A program made the position numbers and the translations under genes. Of a stretch of 64,000 bases of DNA, positions 25,652 through 34,665 are shown one piece after another (the first letter of the stretch is position 1; each line of letters begins with the position of its first letter). The notes below the pieces were generated by a model. The model made no database searches and had not been told where the DNA came from. It was given only the letters and a program-made list of their open reading frames with translations. The DNA is taken from positions 1 through 64,000 of the forward strand of contig NZ_JANZNQ010000012.1 of NCBI RefSeq assembly GCF_027257955.1. The letters run 5' to 3'. The stretch is from Zhongshania aquatica. Lineage in GTDB: Bacteria; Pseudomonadota; Gammaproteobacteria; Pseudomonadales; Spongiibacteraceae.

Positions 25652-26152
25652 TTATTCCGCTTTAGTGGCTGCTTTTTTAGCCGGCGCTTTACGAGCAGCT
25701 TTTGCTTTAGGTGCAGCAGCGGTAGCGGCTTTGGCAGCAGGCGCTTTTGCTGCTGCAGCTGGCTTGGTCGCTTTTGCCAGTGAATCAACTTTCTTGCTCA
25801 GCGCATCGAGTTTTTTCTCTAAACGCTGAAGGTCATCTGCGCTGGCGGTGTGACCGAAGCCAAGGCTAGCACGCATTTTACTGATGCGCTCTTCGATGGA
25901 GGTTGTTTTGCCAATGCTGGTAACTTCGCCTAGCTTTTCACGAGCTTGGCTTTCAAGGCGTGAACCTTTATCAACCAAGTCTGTAAACAAGCGTGGAGTT
26001 TCCTTGCTAGCCTTTTCGTAGCGGTCGTGAGCTTCATCATAAGCTCTGCCGTAGGCGCCAAGGCCGGCAAGCCATATGCTTTTGGCTAATTCGCTAGCCT
26101 GATTCGTTACGTCTTTAAGATCTTGCAGGCTTTTTTTACTGTCTTTGCTCAT
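25652..26152 (-). CDS. Phasin with Lys/Ala-rich histone-like tail (PhaF/PhaI type)
   Basis: The 166-residue protein has a phasin core with amphipathic helices (SIWLAGLGAYGRAYDE) and a leucine-heptad stretch at about 110-130 (DDLQRLEKKLDALSKKVDSL). A tail of AAKAPAAKAA-type repeats follows, like the DNA-binding C-terminus of PhaF. It would coat polyhydroxyalkanoate granules and tether them to DNA. The frame extends to 26281, but GGAG 7 nt before the ATG at 26152 decides the start. Confidence 0.9.
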   Translation of the reverse strand: MSKDSKKSLQDLKDVTNQASELAKSIWLAGLGAYGRAYDEAHDRYEKASKETPRLFTDLVDKGSRLESQAREKLGEVTSIGKTTSIEERISKMRASLGFGHTASADDLQRLEKKLDALSKKVDSLAKATKPAAAAKAPAAKAATAAAPKAKAARKAPAKKAATKAE

Positions 26153-26240
26153 GGTTTTCTCCATTGCAAACGGTTCACTGAATAGATTGGTATATAAACA
26201 CGCCAATACACCAAAGAAATTTGTTCTGCGCTCGGGTATG

Positions 26241-26278
26241 AAAAAAGCACGATGGCCAATCGGCGCATCGTGCAAAAG
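26241..26278 (-). terminator. Terminator between the two phasin genes
   Basis: The stem GCACGATG(GCC)/(GGC)G-CATCGTGC with an AATC loop is followed on the minus strand by TTTTTT. The two phasins can therefore be transcribed separately. Confidence 0.85.
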
Positions 26279-26331
26279 CATAGGTGAGATACAGACCTAG
26301 GATTTGGTACCTTGAAACAGGCACCGAATGC

Positions 26332-26799
26332 TTACGATGCGCTTACGACTTCGGCTGCGTCATCGGCACTGCTAGAAACTTTGCTTTTTACTTTACCAAA
26401 GCTTTCGCGCAGAGTTTTCATTTGACCTTCAACAGCAGCGTTACTTTCGCTTTTCAGTTCTTCGAACTTAGCAAGTGCCTGTGCCTTGGTGTCTTTGAAC
26501 TTAATAACGGCTTGTGACTTGCTGCTTTCAATTTTGCTGGTGAACTGTGTTTTGCTGTCTTTAACCATAGAGATAGTGTCGCTTTGTACTTTCTCACCGC
26601 GAGCGACTAAGCTATCGAAAAATTCGTTGCGCTTGCTGTAAGCGTCTTTGCATTTGCTTTCGGTTTCTTTCAGCTTGGCTTCAGTTTGCTTCAGTAGCTC
26701 TTGGCTTTGCTCAAAAACTTTGCCGGCCAGACCAAGATTGGCTAGAAATACGTCTTTTGCTAACGCATTTGCTTTTTCAATTTTGCTTGCTTCGGTCAT
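26332..26799 (-). CDS. Phasin family protein
   Basis: The 155-residue, almost wholly helical protein has KDVFLANLGLAGKVFEQSQELL near its N-terminus, a phasin-type motif shared with its neighbour (KSIWLAGLGAYGRAYDE). A charged coiled coil follows, without an Ala-Lys tail. GAGGA lies 8 nt before the ATG at 26799; the longer frame to 26910 has no such site. It forms a granule-associated pair with the downstream phasin. Confidence 0.85.
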   Translation of the reverse strand: MTEASKIEKANALAKDVFLANLGLAGKVFEQSQELLKQTEAKLKETESKCKDAYSKRNEFFDSLVARGEKVQSDTISMVKDSKTQFTSKIESSKSQAVIKFKDTKAQALAKFEELKSESNAAVEGQMKTLRESFGKVKSKVSSSADDAAEVVSAS

Positions 26800-27111
26800 A
26801 CTGATGTCCTCGTGTAAAATTAAGGTGTTTATGAGGTATGTGGCCCAAGCCAGATCTACATAAACTCGCTGATTGAGACCAAGCTTACGGATAAAAATTA
26901 GAAACCGCATACTAATAAAAAAAATAGCTCAGTGATTTCCCCTATTTTGCTTCATAGTTATTGTTCGTTAGTGTTACCTCTCGATAAAACGTAGATTGCG
27001 TCAAGGACGATATTGCGGTTATATAACTGTTACTCTTTGGGGCGAATTCGACTAAGTGGGTCGGCATCACCTTAGTAAAAATACGAAGTGTAGATAGCGT
27101 GAGGGGACACA
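26800..27111. other. Divergent intergenic region, phasin versus alpha/beta hydrolase
   Basis: About 310 bp contain no gene. It must hold the phasin promoter (minus) and the hydrolase promoter (plus). A weak candidate for the latter is TTGCGT (26996) with TATATA (27020), 18 nt apart. GAGGGG precedes the hydrolase ATG. I see no clear operator. Confidence 0.5.
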
Positions 27112-27918
27112 ATGGATAATAAGAATATAAATGACGTTGTCGCTAAAATTACGGCGCCGACGTTTTTTAATACTGCTAAGGAATTGCGCGTTATTTTTGA
27201 GATGCTGGCAATGGCATCGTTCCGATCACGCCTAGATACTTTGAAGCGAGGTGACGGTCATCCGGTGGTGATTGCGCCATCTTTTATGACCGGCGATGGC
27301 GGCACTGCGGCATTGCGAACATTTTTACGGCGTTCTGGGTTCGCAGCTTACGGCTGGGAACAGGGACGTAATACCGGCCTAAGAGAGCAGGTTTATCTTA
27401 ATTTCGAGAGTCACGTTAAGGATTTGGCCGCCCGTCATTTTAAGAAGGTAAGCGTAGTCGGATGGAGTTTGGGGGGGGTTTATGCGCGGACATTAGCAAA
27501 TAAGAACCCGGATATTGTTCGCCAAGTAATTACCTTGGGCTCGCCAATTCATATTCCCGATATGAGCGGCGTAACTGGGCCTGTCTTAAAGCTGTATGAA
27601 ATGCTGAATCCTGGTGCGATGACTGATCCAATGTTGGAGTGGGGAGATTGCTGGCGTGACATGCCAAAAGTACCGTCTACTGCGATTTATAGTGAGGGCG
27701 ACGGCATTGTAGATTGGAATTTATGCGTTGATAAAATGTTGGGAGCACACTCGGAGAATCTGCGGGTACCCGGCAGTCATGTTGGATTAACTCATAATCT
27801 AGCGGTGATGTACGCGATTGCAGATCGCTTAGTTCAACGAGAGGGGCAGTGGCGCCCGTTTGATTTAAGTGGGATTCGTGGTCGAGTGTTTGGTCGAACG
27901 CCATCACTGGCGGTCTAA
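27112..27918 (+). CDS. Alpha/beta hydrolase
   Basis: The 268-residue enzyme has the nucleophile elbow GWSLGG with Ser119. Asp197 (YSEGDGIVDW) and His223 or His228 (GSHVGLTHN) complete a likely triad. The elbow has Ser rather than the Cys of PHA synthases, so it is an esterase/lipase-type enzyme. Its divergent position next to two phasins makes a polyhydroxyalkanoate- or lipid-related role plausible, but the substrate is unknown. A hairpin terminator follows. Confidence 0.82.
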   Translation: MDNKNINDVVAKITAPTFFNTAKELRVIFEMLAMASFRSRLDTLKRGDGHPVVIAPSFMTGDGGTAALRTFLRRSGFAAYGWEQGRNTGLREQVYLNFESHVKDLAARHFKKVSVVGWSLGGVYARTLANKNPDIVRQVITLGSPIHIPDMSGVTGPVLKLYEMLNPGAMTDPMLEWGDCWRDMPKVPSTAIYSEGDGIVDWNLCVDKMLGAHSENLRVPGSHVGLTHNLAVMYAIADRLVQREGQWRPFDLSGIRGRVFGRTPSLAV

Positions 27919-27922
27919 TCAT

Positions 27923-27941
27923 TAGGCCGTTTAGCGGCCTA
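27923..27941. terminator. Convergent hairpin terminator
   Basis: The stem TAGGCCG/CGGCCTA with a TTTAG loop lies between the alpha/beta hydrolase and the convergent methyltransferase gene, 4 bp from the latter. Confidence 0.6.
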
Positions 27942-27944
27942 TAG

Positions 27945-29144
27945 TTAATTCGCCTGCTGTAATAACTGTTCCAAACAGTGTTCCTCAATACCATAAAAGC
28001 GCTTTAACTCGGCGATTTGATCTAGTGTTTGACTATTATCTCGCTGAGTTTTGCGTTTTAGCGCTAATATCATTTTATTTTTGTTGGTGTGTTCTAAGGA
28101 AATAAATTCAAATACTTGGGTGTCGTAGCCATTTGCCTCTAGTAGCAGTGCCCGCAAACCGTCGGTGATCATTTCCGCCTCTTGTCCAAGATGGATGCCA
28201 TGTTGTAACAGCGGCGCTAGTATCGGTGGGGTTTTTAACTGGGGTCGAATCTGTTTGTGGCAACACGGTGAGCACATGATGATATCGGCGTTGCTGCGAA
28301 TTCCCATATTGATTGCATAATCTGTGGCGGTGTCGCAGGCGTGCAGTGCGATCATGATATTAATGTTTTGGGCTGCGAAATGCTGTACGTCGCCCTGCTC
28401 AAATTTAATACCGCCAAGGTCGAGTTTGGTCGCGGTTTGATTGCACAAATCAACCAAGCCTTGGCGTAGCTCTACGCCGGTAACCCGTGGCGATATGGCG
28501 AGGGTGTCGCTTAGGTAGTCATGAACGGCGAAGGTCAAATAAGCCTTGCCAGAGCCGAAGTCAGCTATATGAATTTCTCGCTGTTTGGTGAGTTCGGTTT
28601 TATCAATCGCGGCTGATAATACTTCAATAAACTTATTAATTTGTTTCCACTTGCGTGACATCGCAGGAATAACGTGCCCTTTGCTGTCGGTGACGCCCAA
28701 GGCTTGAAGGTAGGGGCGGTCTTGTTTGACAAAGCGATTCTTGTCTCGGTTATGGGATATATCGACATTGGTCTCAGTTTTAATGTCTTTTATACGATGT
28801 TCACTTAGCAGCGCTTTACCCTTTTTACTGAACCGCAGTTGAATTTCTGCAGATTGACTAAACAGGTGGGCGTTTTTAAATTCCTCGCCTAAATAGTTTG
28901 CCAATAAGGTGAGTGATTCTTCAATAGGGATATTCTTGGTTATATGCTGCGTTTGGTATTCGTATAAAAAAGACAGAACAAGACTGTTTTTTAATAGGAC
29001 AGGCCGTATGGTTACGCGGTTTAGTCCGGCATCCCTGCCTTGGTATTTTGACAGTACTAAACGTTGCAGTGCGCCATTGTTGAAGGCCTGCTGGAGTTGG
29101 TCTAGAAAGTACAGGACTTCTTCTGGCGTATTGGTAGCCGACAT
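27945..29144 (-). CDS. SAM-dependent methyltransferase (Methyltransf_32-like)
   Basis: The 399-residue protein has an N-terminal domain of about 170 residues and a C-terminal Rossmann methyltransferase domain. Motif I is IADFGSGKAYLTF near 190; later come IALHACDTATDYAI and the unusual SPCCHKQIRP. That Cys-rich motif is typical of the GSTCD/Methyltransf_32 group, suspected to act on nucleic acids. The target is unproven. It is monocistronic, next to pckA's terminator. Confidence 0.8.
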   Translation of the reverse strand: MSATNTPEEVLYFLDQLQQAFNNGALQRLVLSKYQGRDAGLNRVTIRPVLLKNSLVLSFLYEYQTQHITKNIPIEESLTLLANYLGEEFKNAHLFSQSAEIQLRFSKKGKALLSEHRIKDIKTETNVDISHNRDKNRFVKQDRPYLQALGVTDSKGHVIPAMSRKWKQINKFIEVLSAAIDKTELTKQREIHIADFGSGKAYLTFAVHDYLSDTLAISPRVTGVELRQGLVDLCNQTATKLDLGGIKFEQGDVQHFAAQNINIMIALHACDTATDYAINMGIRSNADIIMCSPCCHKQIRPQLKTPPILAPLLQHGIHLGQEAEMITDGLRALLLEANGYDTQVFEFISLEHTNKNKMILALKRKTQRDNSQTLDQIAELKRFYGIEEHCLEQLLQQAN

Positions 29145-29234
29145 GATTTACCTAAGTATTTGGTTTGCAAGGCGGTGAGCCCGTTTAATGCGGCTAGTAT
29201 AGAGCAAGGAGCGTATGTTTTGTTCAGGCGAAAA

Positions 29235-29257
29235 AAAGGGCAGCTGAGCTGCCCTTT
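29235..29257 (-). terminator. Terminator of pckA
   Basis: A 10-bp stem (AAAGGGCAGC/GCTGCCCTTT) has a TGA loop and is followed on the minus strand by a run of T residues. Confidence 0.9.
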
Positions 29258-29275
29258 CTTACTATCGTATTGCGC

Positions 29276-30826
29276 TTAGCCTTTTGGGCCAGCAGCGATG
29301 ATGGCATCTGATACATCAAATTTCTTAATGTTTTCTTGGAACAACTTAGCCAGCTTACTAGCTTCGGTGTCGTAAGCGTCAGTATCGCCCCACGCCTTAC
29401 GTGGGTTAATGTATTTATCATCAACGCCAGGAATAGACTTAGGAATGGTTAGATTCAGCGCCTCTAGGGTCTCTGTCTCTGCACCAATCAGAACACCGTT
29501 TTGTGCTGCGGCTACCACAGCGCGGGTTACTGGAATTGGGAAGCGTGAGCCCGTTCCGCCTGCGGCACCTGAGCCACCCGTCCAGCCGGTGTTAATCAGG
29601 TAAACCTGCGAGTCGAAGTCTTCGATGCGCTTCATTAACAGTTCTGCGTATTCGCCAGCGGCACGCGGCATAAACGGTGCGCCAAAGCAGGTAGAGAAGG
29701 TGGGGTGAATGCCCGCTTCTGCGCCTAGTTCGGTTGAGCCAACACGTGCGGTATAACCGCTTAGGAAGTGGAATGCCGCCGCCTCTTTAGACAGAATCGA
29801 AATTGGTGGGATAACACCAGAAACGTCGCAGGTCAGGAAGATAACAGTTTTCGGTTCGCCAGCGGCGTTTTCGATAACGCGCTTTTCAACGTTTTCGAGT
29901 GGGTAGCAGCAACGACCGTTCTCGGTCAGGCTGGTGTCGTCGTAGTCTGCCGTGCGGGTGTGCTCGTCAATGACCACGTTTTCGACAATTGAGCCAAAGC
30001 GAATTGCGTCCCAGATAATGGGTTCGTTTTTTTGGCTTAGGTTGATGGTTTTTGCGTAGCAGCCGCCTTCGATATTGAAAACTGAGCCTTTTGCCCAGCC
30101 GTGTTCGTCATCGCCAATCAAGTAGCAGCTTGGATCTGCTGACAGGGTGGTTTTACCCGTGCCAGACAAACCAAAGAATAAAGTGGTTTTGCCTTCTTCA
30201 TCAACGTTGGCCGAGCAGTGCATTGGCATAACGTCTTTTTCTGGCAGCAGGAAGTTCTGAACAGAGAACATCGCTTTTTTCATTTCACCAGCGTAACGCA
30301 TACCGGCTAACAGTACTTTGCGCTGTGCAAAGTTAATGATAACGCAGCCATCAGAGTTTGTGCCGTCACGCTCAGGGTCGCAAACAAAGCCAGCGCAGTT
30401 GATGATCGTCCACTCTTCCTTGCCCTTGGGGTTGAACTTGGTTGGGCGTACGAACATATTACGACCAAACAGACCTTGCCACGCGGTTTGTGTGTTAACA
30501 ACAACAGGAATGTAATGGTCTTCGTGGGCGCCGACATGAAGTTGAGAAACGAAACTGTCGTGATCTGCTAGGTAGTCTTGGACACGATCCCATAGGGCGT
30601 CGAATTTAGCGCTGTCGAAGGGGCGGTTTACACTGGTCCAATCGATCGAATCTGAGGTTGAGGGCTCTTGCACGATATAACGGTCGCCGGGTGAACGGCC
30701 GGTGCGCTTGCCGGTAGTGACTACCAGTGCGCCGGTGTCTGCGAGTCGTCCTTCGCCACGGCTTAGGGCTTGCTCAATCAATTGCGCGGGGGTTAAATCC
30801 TTGTATATCGTCGTTTCAGCACTCAT
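29276..30826 (-). CDS. pckA: Phosphoenolpyruvate carboxykinase (ATP)
   Basis: PckA converts oxaloacetate and ATP to PEP, CO2 and ADP for gluconeogenesis. The 516-residue product carries the P-loop [11 protein letters not shown], the kinase-2 motif LIGDDEHGW and the substrate loop [10 protein letters not shown]. The start is set at [11 protein letters not shown]; the frame runs on to 30928 without family support. It lies just downstream of hslO, as in E. coli. Gluconeogenesis from acetyl-CoA fits the fatty-acid-degrading gene content. Confidence 0.96.
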   Translation of the reverse strand: MSAETTIYKDLTPAQLIEQALSRGEGRLADTGALVVTTGKRTGRSPGDRYIVQEPSTSDSIDWTSVNRPFDSAKFDALWDRVQDYLADHDSFVSQLHVGAHEDHYIPVVVNTQTAWQGLFGRNMFVRPTKFNPKGKEEWTIINCAGFVCDPERDGTNSDGCVIINFAQRKVLLAGMRYAGEMKKAMFSVQNFLLPEKDVMPMHCSANVDEEGKTTLFFGLSGTGKTTLSADPSCYLIGDDEHGWAKGSVFNIEGGCYAKTINLSQKNEPIIWDAIRFGSIVENVVIDEHTRTADYDDTSLTENGRCCYPLENVEKRVIENAAGEPKTVIFLTCDVSGVIPPISILSKEAAAFHFLSGYTARVGSTELGAEAGIHPTFSTCFGAPFMPRAAGEYAELLMKRIEDFDSQVYLINTGWTGGSGAAGGTGSRFPIPVTRAVVAAAQNGVLIGAETETLEALNLTIPKSIPGVDDKYINPRKAWGDTDAYDTEASKLAKLFQENIKKFDVSDAIIAAGPKG

Positions 30827-30997
30827 TCTCTGTTTTCCTGTCACGTAATCCTGAGAGCAGCCTAGGTCTAGCAGTGGGGTCGGAGAGCAATGAAAACCCC
30901 CGTGATGGCTGGTAATTTGGGGCGCCATTATTACAAAAAACCCATAGCAGCGCTAACCTTTGCAGACATAAATATGCTTTTGGGTATTTTTACTGAA

Positions 30998-31849
30998 TTA
31001 ATGCCGCGTAATGGTGGTGTTTTGGTCGAACATTGCCGCAATGTCAGTCGGGCTAAAATGATATAAACGGTTGCAAAATTCGCAGTTGGTCTCGATTTGC
31101 CCCTGCTCGCGAATAATGTCGTTTAACTCCTCTTGGCCTATCGATATCAGTGCTTTTTCAACCCGCTGGCGACTGCATTGGCAGCGGGCGATCAGGGGTT
31201 TGGCTTCAAATAATCTTACCGCGTCTTGGTGGTATAAGCGGTAGAGCAAATCTTCCGCGCTCAGTGTGAGTAGCTCTTCATCCCGCACAGTATCTGCGAT
31301 GGTGGTCAAATGCTGCCAGCGGTCTTTATCGGGAGTCTTGCTAGGAAGTTCTTGGAGCATGAGTCCGGTGGCGTGTGTGGCATCGGCGCATAGCCAAATT
31401 CGAGTAGACAGTTGCTCGCTTTGCTGAAAATAGGCTTCTAGGCAATGTGCCAAGCTGTCGCCATCCAAGCTCACGATGCCTTGGTAGCGTTTGCCGTGTT
31501 TAGGGTCGATGGTCATTGCAAGTTGGCCATTGCCAACGAGGGTTTTGAAATCAAGGCTCATGGCTTCGTTCGCATCGCGTGCAATGGCGCGCAGTTCTCG
31601 CTCTGAATTGGCCTCGGCCATTATGAGTGGCACTTCTCCGTCACCACGGACCTGAAGAATGAGCGAACCTTCGAATTTGATTGTGGCGCTAAGTAGACTG
31701 GCGGCGGCGAGGAATTCCCCCAGTAAATTGGCCACGCCGGGTGGATAGTGATGAATATTGAGAATGTCCTGATAGCTCTTTTCTAAGCGGACATGTTCAC
31801 CGCGCACGTCGGTATTATCGAAAATAAAGCGGCTTATCGTGTCGCTCAT
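30998..31849 (-). CDS. hslO: Redox-regulated chaperone Hsp33
   Basis: Hsp33 is a holdase activated by oxidation and unfolding. The 283-residue protein has the zinc-binding switch cysteines C223-x-C225 and C256-x2-C259 near the C-terminus. The N-terminal chaperone core (RFIFDNTDVRGEHVRLEKSY) is typical. It belongs to the yrfG-hslR-hslO-pckA run, with 72 bp separating it from hslR. Confidence 0.96.
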   Translation of the reverse strand: MSDTISRFIFDNTDVRGEHVRLEKSYQDILNIHHYPPGVANLLGEFLAAASLLSATIKFEGSLILQVRGDGEVPLIMAEANSERELRAIARDANEAMSLDFKTLVGNGQLAMTIDPKHGKRYQGIVSLDGDSLAHCLEAYFQQSEQLSTRIWLCADATHATGLMLQELPSKTPDKDRWQHLTTIADTVRDEELLTLSAEDLLYRLYHQDAVRLFEAKPLIARCQCSRQRVEKALISIGQEELNDIIREQGQIETNCEFCNRLYHFSPTDIAAMFDQNTTITRH

Positions 31850-31921
31850 GGGAGTGGGTATTCCATATCTGAATTGAAGTGGAATTATAACGGGTTCGAC
31901 GATATTAATCTGTCTTGGGTG

Positions 31922-32317
31922 TTAATCTGTTGTGCGTTGAAAGCGATGAATTTGCCGACGTTGTTTTTTATTGGGGCGTTCGGATTGGGCGAAAGCACTG
32001 CCAAGCGCTTTGCGATCTGCGGCCTGCTGTTCCCGTGCGCTAATACTGTCGGCGGTTTCCGCGTAAAGCAGTGCTGCTTCTGGTGCACCGCGGCGCTGGT
32101 CAGATAGGGCGACAATGTCGACGACTTTAGTATCGAATCCGACTCGGATGCTAAGTTGGGCGCCAACTTGGACTTCTTTGCTGACTTTACAGCGATCACC
32201 GTTGTACTGAACCTTGCCTCCTTCAATGGCCTGCTTTGCCAAGCTGCGCGTTTTGTAGAAGCGGGCAGCCCATAACCATTTATCGAGGCGAATGCCACTT
32301 TGGGATGATTGAGTCAT
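31922..32317 (-). CDS. hslR: Hsp15, S4-domain ribosome-associated heat shock protein
   Basis: Hsp15 binds free 50S subunits carrying stalled peptidyl-tRNA. The 131-residue protein begins with an S4 domain (IRLDKWLWAARFYKTRSLA) and has a basic tail ending near KKQRRQIHRFQ, as in E. coli. It lies 14 bp after yrfG in a conserved operon. Confidence 0.94.
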   Translation of the reverse strand: MTQSSQSGIRLDKWLWAARFYKTRSLAKQAIEGGKVQYNGDRCKVSKEVQVGAQLSIRVGFDTKVVDIVALSDQRRGAPEAALLYAETADSISAREQQAADRKALGSAFAQSERPNKKQRRQIHRFQRTTD

Positions 32318-32331
32318 ATAAATGTTTGGCT

Positions 32332-33000
32332 TTATCGAGTAGGTGGTGTGATCGGTAAAATTTCATCAAAGCTTAACACTGCAGGATAGCTTAGCGCCTC
32401 ACGGATGGCCTGTTTGCTATCTGGTTGGCGCAGCGTTAATAAGTGGCGGATTCCAAATATCGCGGCGGCGTCTAAAACGCTAGCGGTGTCGTCTACCAGT
32501 AAACTGCGATCGGGATCGAAATGCCAGTGTTGCTGGAGTTGTCGCCAAAATTCGGGGTCTTCTTTGGGGATGCCAATCTCGTGAGAGCTAATAATTTTGG
32601 GGATGTGTTGGCCAAGGTCAGTGTGCTCGAGCTTGAGATTTAAACTGCCGTGATGGGCATTGGTGACTAACCATGTTTCACAGTGACTGGCGTTCAGCGC
32701 ATTGAGAAAATCTTTGGTACTAGGGTGAGGTGCGATGAGATGGGCAACTTCGCGCTTAAGTGCAACAATATCGACCTTGAGTTGCTCTGACCAGTAATCT
32801 AGACAATACCAGTTTAGCGATCCCTTCTCCGCCACAATGCGGCTCATAAGGTGCTCAGTTACAAGGTCTGGGTCGCCGCCATGAATATCGAGGTAGCGGC
32901 GGGGTAAATGCTGTGTCCAGAAAAAATTATCGTAGTGCAGGTCTAGCAGGGTGCCGTCCATATCTAGCAGAACGGTGTCTATATCTTGCCAATCAATCAT
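32332..33000 (-). CDS. yrfG: HAD-family GMP/IMP nucleotidase
   Basis: The 222-residue HAD hydrolase begins IDWQDIDTVLLDMDGTLLDL, nearly identical to E. coli YrfG, a purine 5'-nucleotidase. Motif I DMDGT, motif II (VTNAHH), Lys in SSHEIGIPKEDPEFW and motif IV LLVDDT are all present. It is followed by hslR. A small unknown gene precedes it by 27 bp. Confidence 0.93.
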   Translation of the reverse strand: MIDWQDIDTVLLDMDGTLLDLHYDNFFWTQHLPRRYLDIHGGDPDLVTEHLMSRIVAEKGSLNWYCLDYWSEQLKVDIVALKREVAHLIAPHPSTKDFLNALNASHCETWLVTNAHHGSLNLKLEHTDLGQHIPKIISSHEIGIPKEDPEFWRQLQQHWHFDPDRSLLVDDTASVLDAAAIFGIRHLLTLRQPDSKQAIREALSYPAVLSFDEILPITPPTR

Positions 33001-33027
33001 AGGGTGCCATGGTGTGTGGCACAGGGT

Positions 33028-33207
33028 TTAGTTGGCGGCCCGTACCTGTTTAAATTTGGTGCTAACGGCATCACGCATTTCAATAACTTCAGCGTAGTTA
33101 ACATTTAACCACCATTCAGCGCGATTACTACCAAATTGGCTGATAGCGTTTAAATTACGACGCATCTCATGGAAAATTGAACCGTCTTGATTGCTAGCAC
33201 TATTCAT
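33028..33207 (-). CDS. Small protein of unknown function at the head of the yrfG-hslR-hslO run
   Basis: The 59-residue soluble protein (MNSASNQDGSIFHEMRRNL) has two predicted helices and a central EWWLNVNYAE segment. GAGGG 7 nt before the ATG at 33207 selects this start. The 27-bp gap to yrfG suggests co-transcription. I do not recognise a family. Confidence 0.65.
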   Translation of the reverse strand: MNSASNQDGSIFHEMRRNLNAISQFGSNRAEWWLNVNYAEVIEMRDAVSTKFKQVRAAN

Positions 33208-33410
33208 TGTTGTTGCCCTCTGCACAGTTGATTCGGTTGTTTCGTTAACCGTGTATTCAAGGTACTGAGAGTGGCTGCAATGCAGTATAGGGAAAAGCCC
33301 TTACTGAGTGAACCTATGTGATGAAACTGTGATCCGAGTCAGGTTTTGCTGTGTCGCAGTGGCAGCCAATTTGGCATTTGTAAGCAGAATTGCCCGCCAC
33401 CGCGTCGGCA

Positions 33411-34637
33411 TTAGCGGCTTTGATTTCCGCTGGGTATTTCGTTGAAGGCCAAGCCCTTGTCTGCACGGGGTTCCTGGGGCAGCCCAAGTACCTGTTCGGC
33501 AATGACATTGCGCATGACTTCGTCGGTGCCCCCTGCCAATCTGATTCCCGGTGAAAACAACACGGTCTTTTGGAAATGCGCCTGCTGTTGGGCGAATTCG
33601 GGCTCACTGATACTTCCTGTGTCTCCCATGAGCTGAATGGCGTAATTGGCGATATCTTGGTTCATCACTGCGCCTACCAGCTTCCCCAGGGCCGCTTCTG
33701 CACCGGGCATGCCACCTTTGGCAACCGCGGTTAGCATCCGGTTAGTCGAGGCTTTGATACCCGCGTGTTTGTAATACCACTCGGCAAGGTGTTCTCTCAC
33801 AGCGGGGTTGGCGCTGATTGGCTCGCCATCGATGTGTAAGGTTTTAACCAGACTCAAAAATTCAGGGAAGCCATCTGGTTGAACGCCGGCGATAGCAAGT
33901 CGTTCGTTCATAAGTACAAGGAGTGCGGCGCCCCAGCCACCACCAACGTCACCAAGTCGATAGGCATCGGGGATGACGGCATTATTGAAAAACACCTCGT
34001 TAAAGTGCGAGCCTCCGTCCATTTGTTTGATGGGTTTAACTTCAACACCGGCTTGCCTCATGTCGATAAAGAACATGGTCATGCCGCGGTATTTAGAAAT
34101 GGTGGGGTCGGTGCGGCACAAGATCACGCCATAATCGGAGTGCTGCGCGCCCGATGTCCAAATCTTTTGGCCATTGATAAGCCATTTGTCGCCATCGGCA
34201 ACTGCAGTGGTACGCAGGCCGGCAACATCGGAGCCGGCGCTCGGTTCCGAGAACATTTGGCACCACACCGTTTCCGCGCTCGCCATAGGTGGCAGCAGGT
34301 GTTGTTTTTGTTCTTCGGTGGCGAAATGCATTAGGGCTGGGCCACAGTTGCCGATGCCAATCACAAAATAGGCATCGGGTTCGTCGTAGTTGCTGACTTC
34401 CTGTGACCAGATGACCTTGTGAATATCGGTGAGTCCGGCACCGCCGTATTGTTTGGGCCAGTTTAGACAAGCGTAGCCAGCGTCGGCGACTTTTTTATAC
34501 CACGCTTTGGCATCTTCATAGGCTTCTGATTGATCTTTGCGTCCGCCAGATGCGGATTTTGCTCGCGCATTGCTTTGCAACCAGCAACGTATTTCGGCGC
34601 GAAATTCGGCTTGCTCGGGCGAGTCTTTAAAATCCAT
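33411..34637 (-). CDS. Acyl-CoA dehydrogenase, subunit 1 of a probable heteromeric pair
   Basis: The 408-residue flavoenzyme begins MDFKDSPEQAEFRAEIRCWL. It has the FAD-binding MFSEPSAGSDVAGL and KIWTSGAQ motifs, and the C-terminal GGTDEVMRNVIAEQVLGLP. It oxidises an acyl-CoA at C2-C3. A second acyl-CoA dehydrogenase gene starts 28 bp upstream. Adjacent non-identical pairs of this kind form alpha2beta2 enzymes in steroid side-chain degradation (FadE26-FadE27 type). The substrate cannot be deduced. Confidence 0.92.
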   Translation of the reverse strand: MDFKDSPEQAEFRAEIRCWLQSNARAKSASGGRKDQSEAYEDAKAWYKKVADAGYACLNWPKQYGGAGLTDIHKVIWSQEVSNYDEPDAYFVIGIGNCGPALMHFATEEQKQHLLPPMASAETVWCQMFSEPSAGSDVAGLRTTAVADGDKWLINGQKIWTSGAQHSDYGVILCRTDPTISKYRGMTMFFIDMRQAGVEVKPIKQMDGGSHFNEVFFNNAVIPDAYRLGDVGGGWGAALLVLMNERLAIAGVQPDGFPEFLSLVKTLHIDGEPISANPAVREHLAEWYYKHAGIKASTNRMLTAVAKGGMPGAEAALGKLVGAVMNQDIANYAIQLMGDTGSISEPEFAQQQAHFQKTVLFSPGIRLAGGTDEVMRNVIAEQVLGLPQEPRADKGLAFNEIPSGNQSR

Positions 34638-34665
34638 GATTATTCCTCAACAATTCAGTGTGGGC

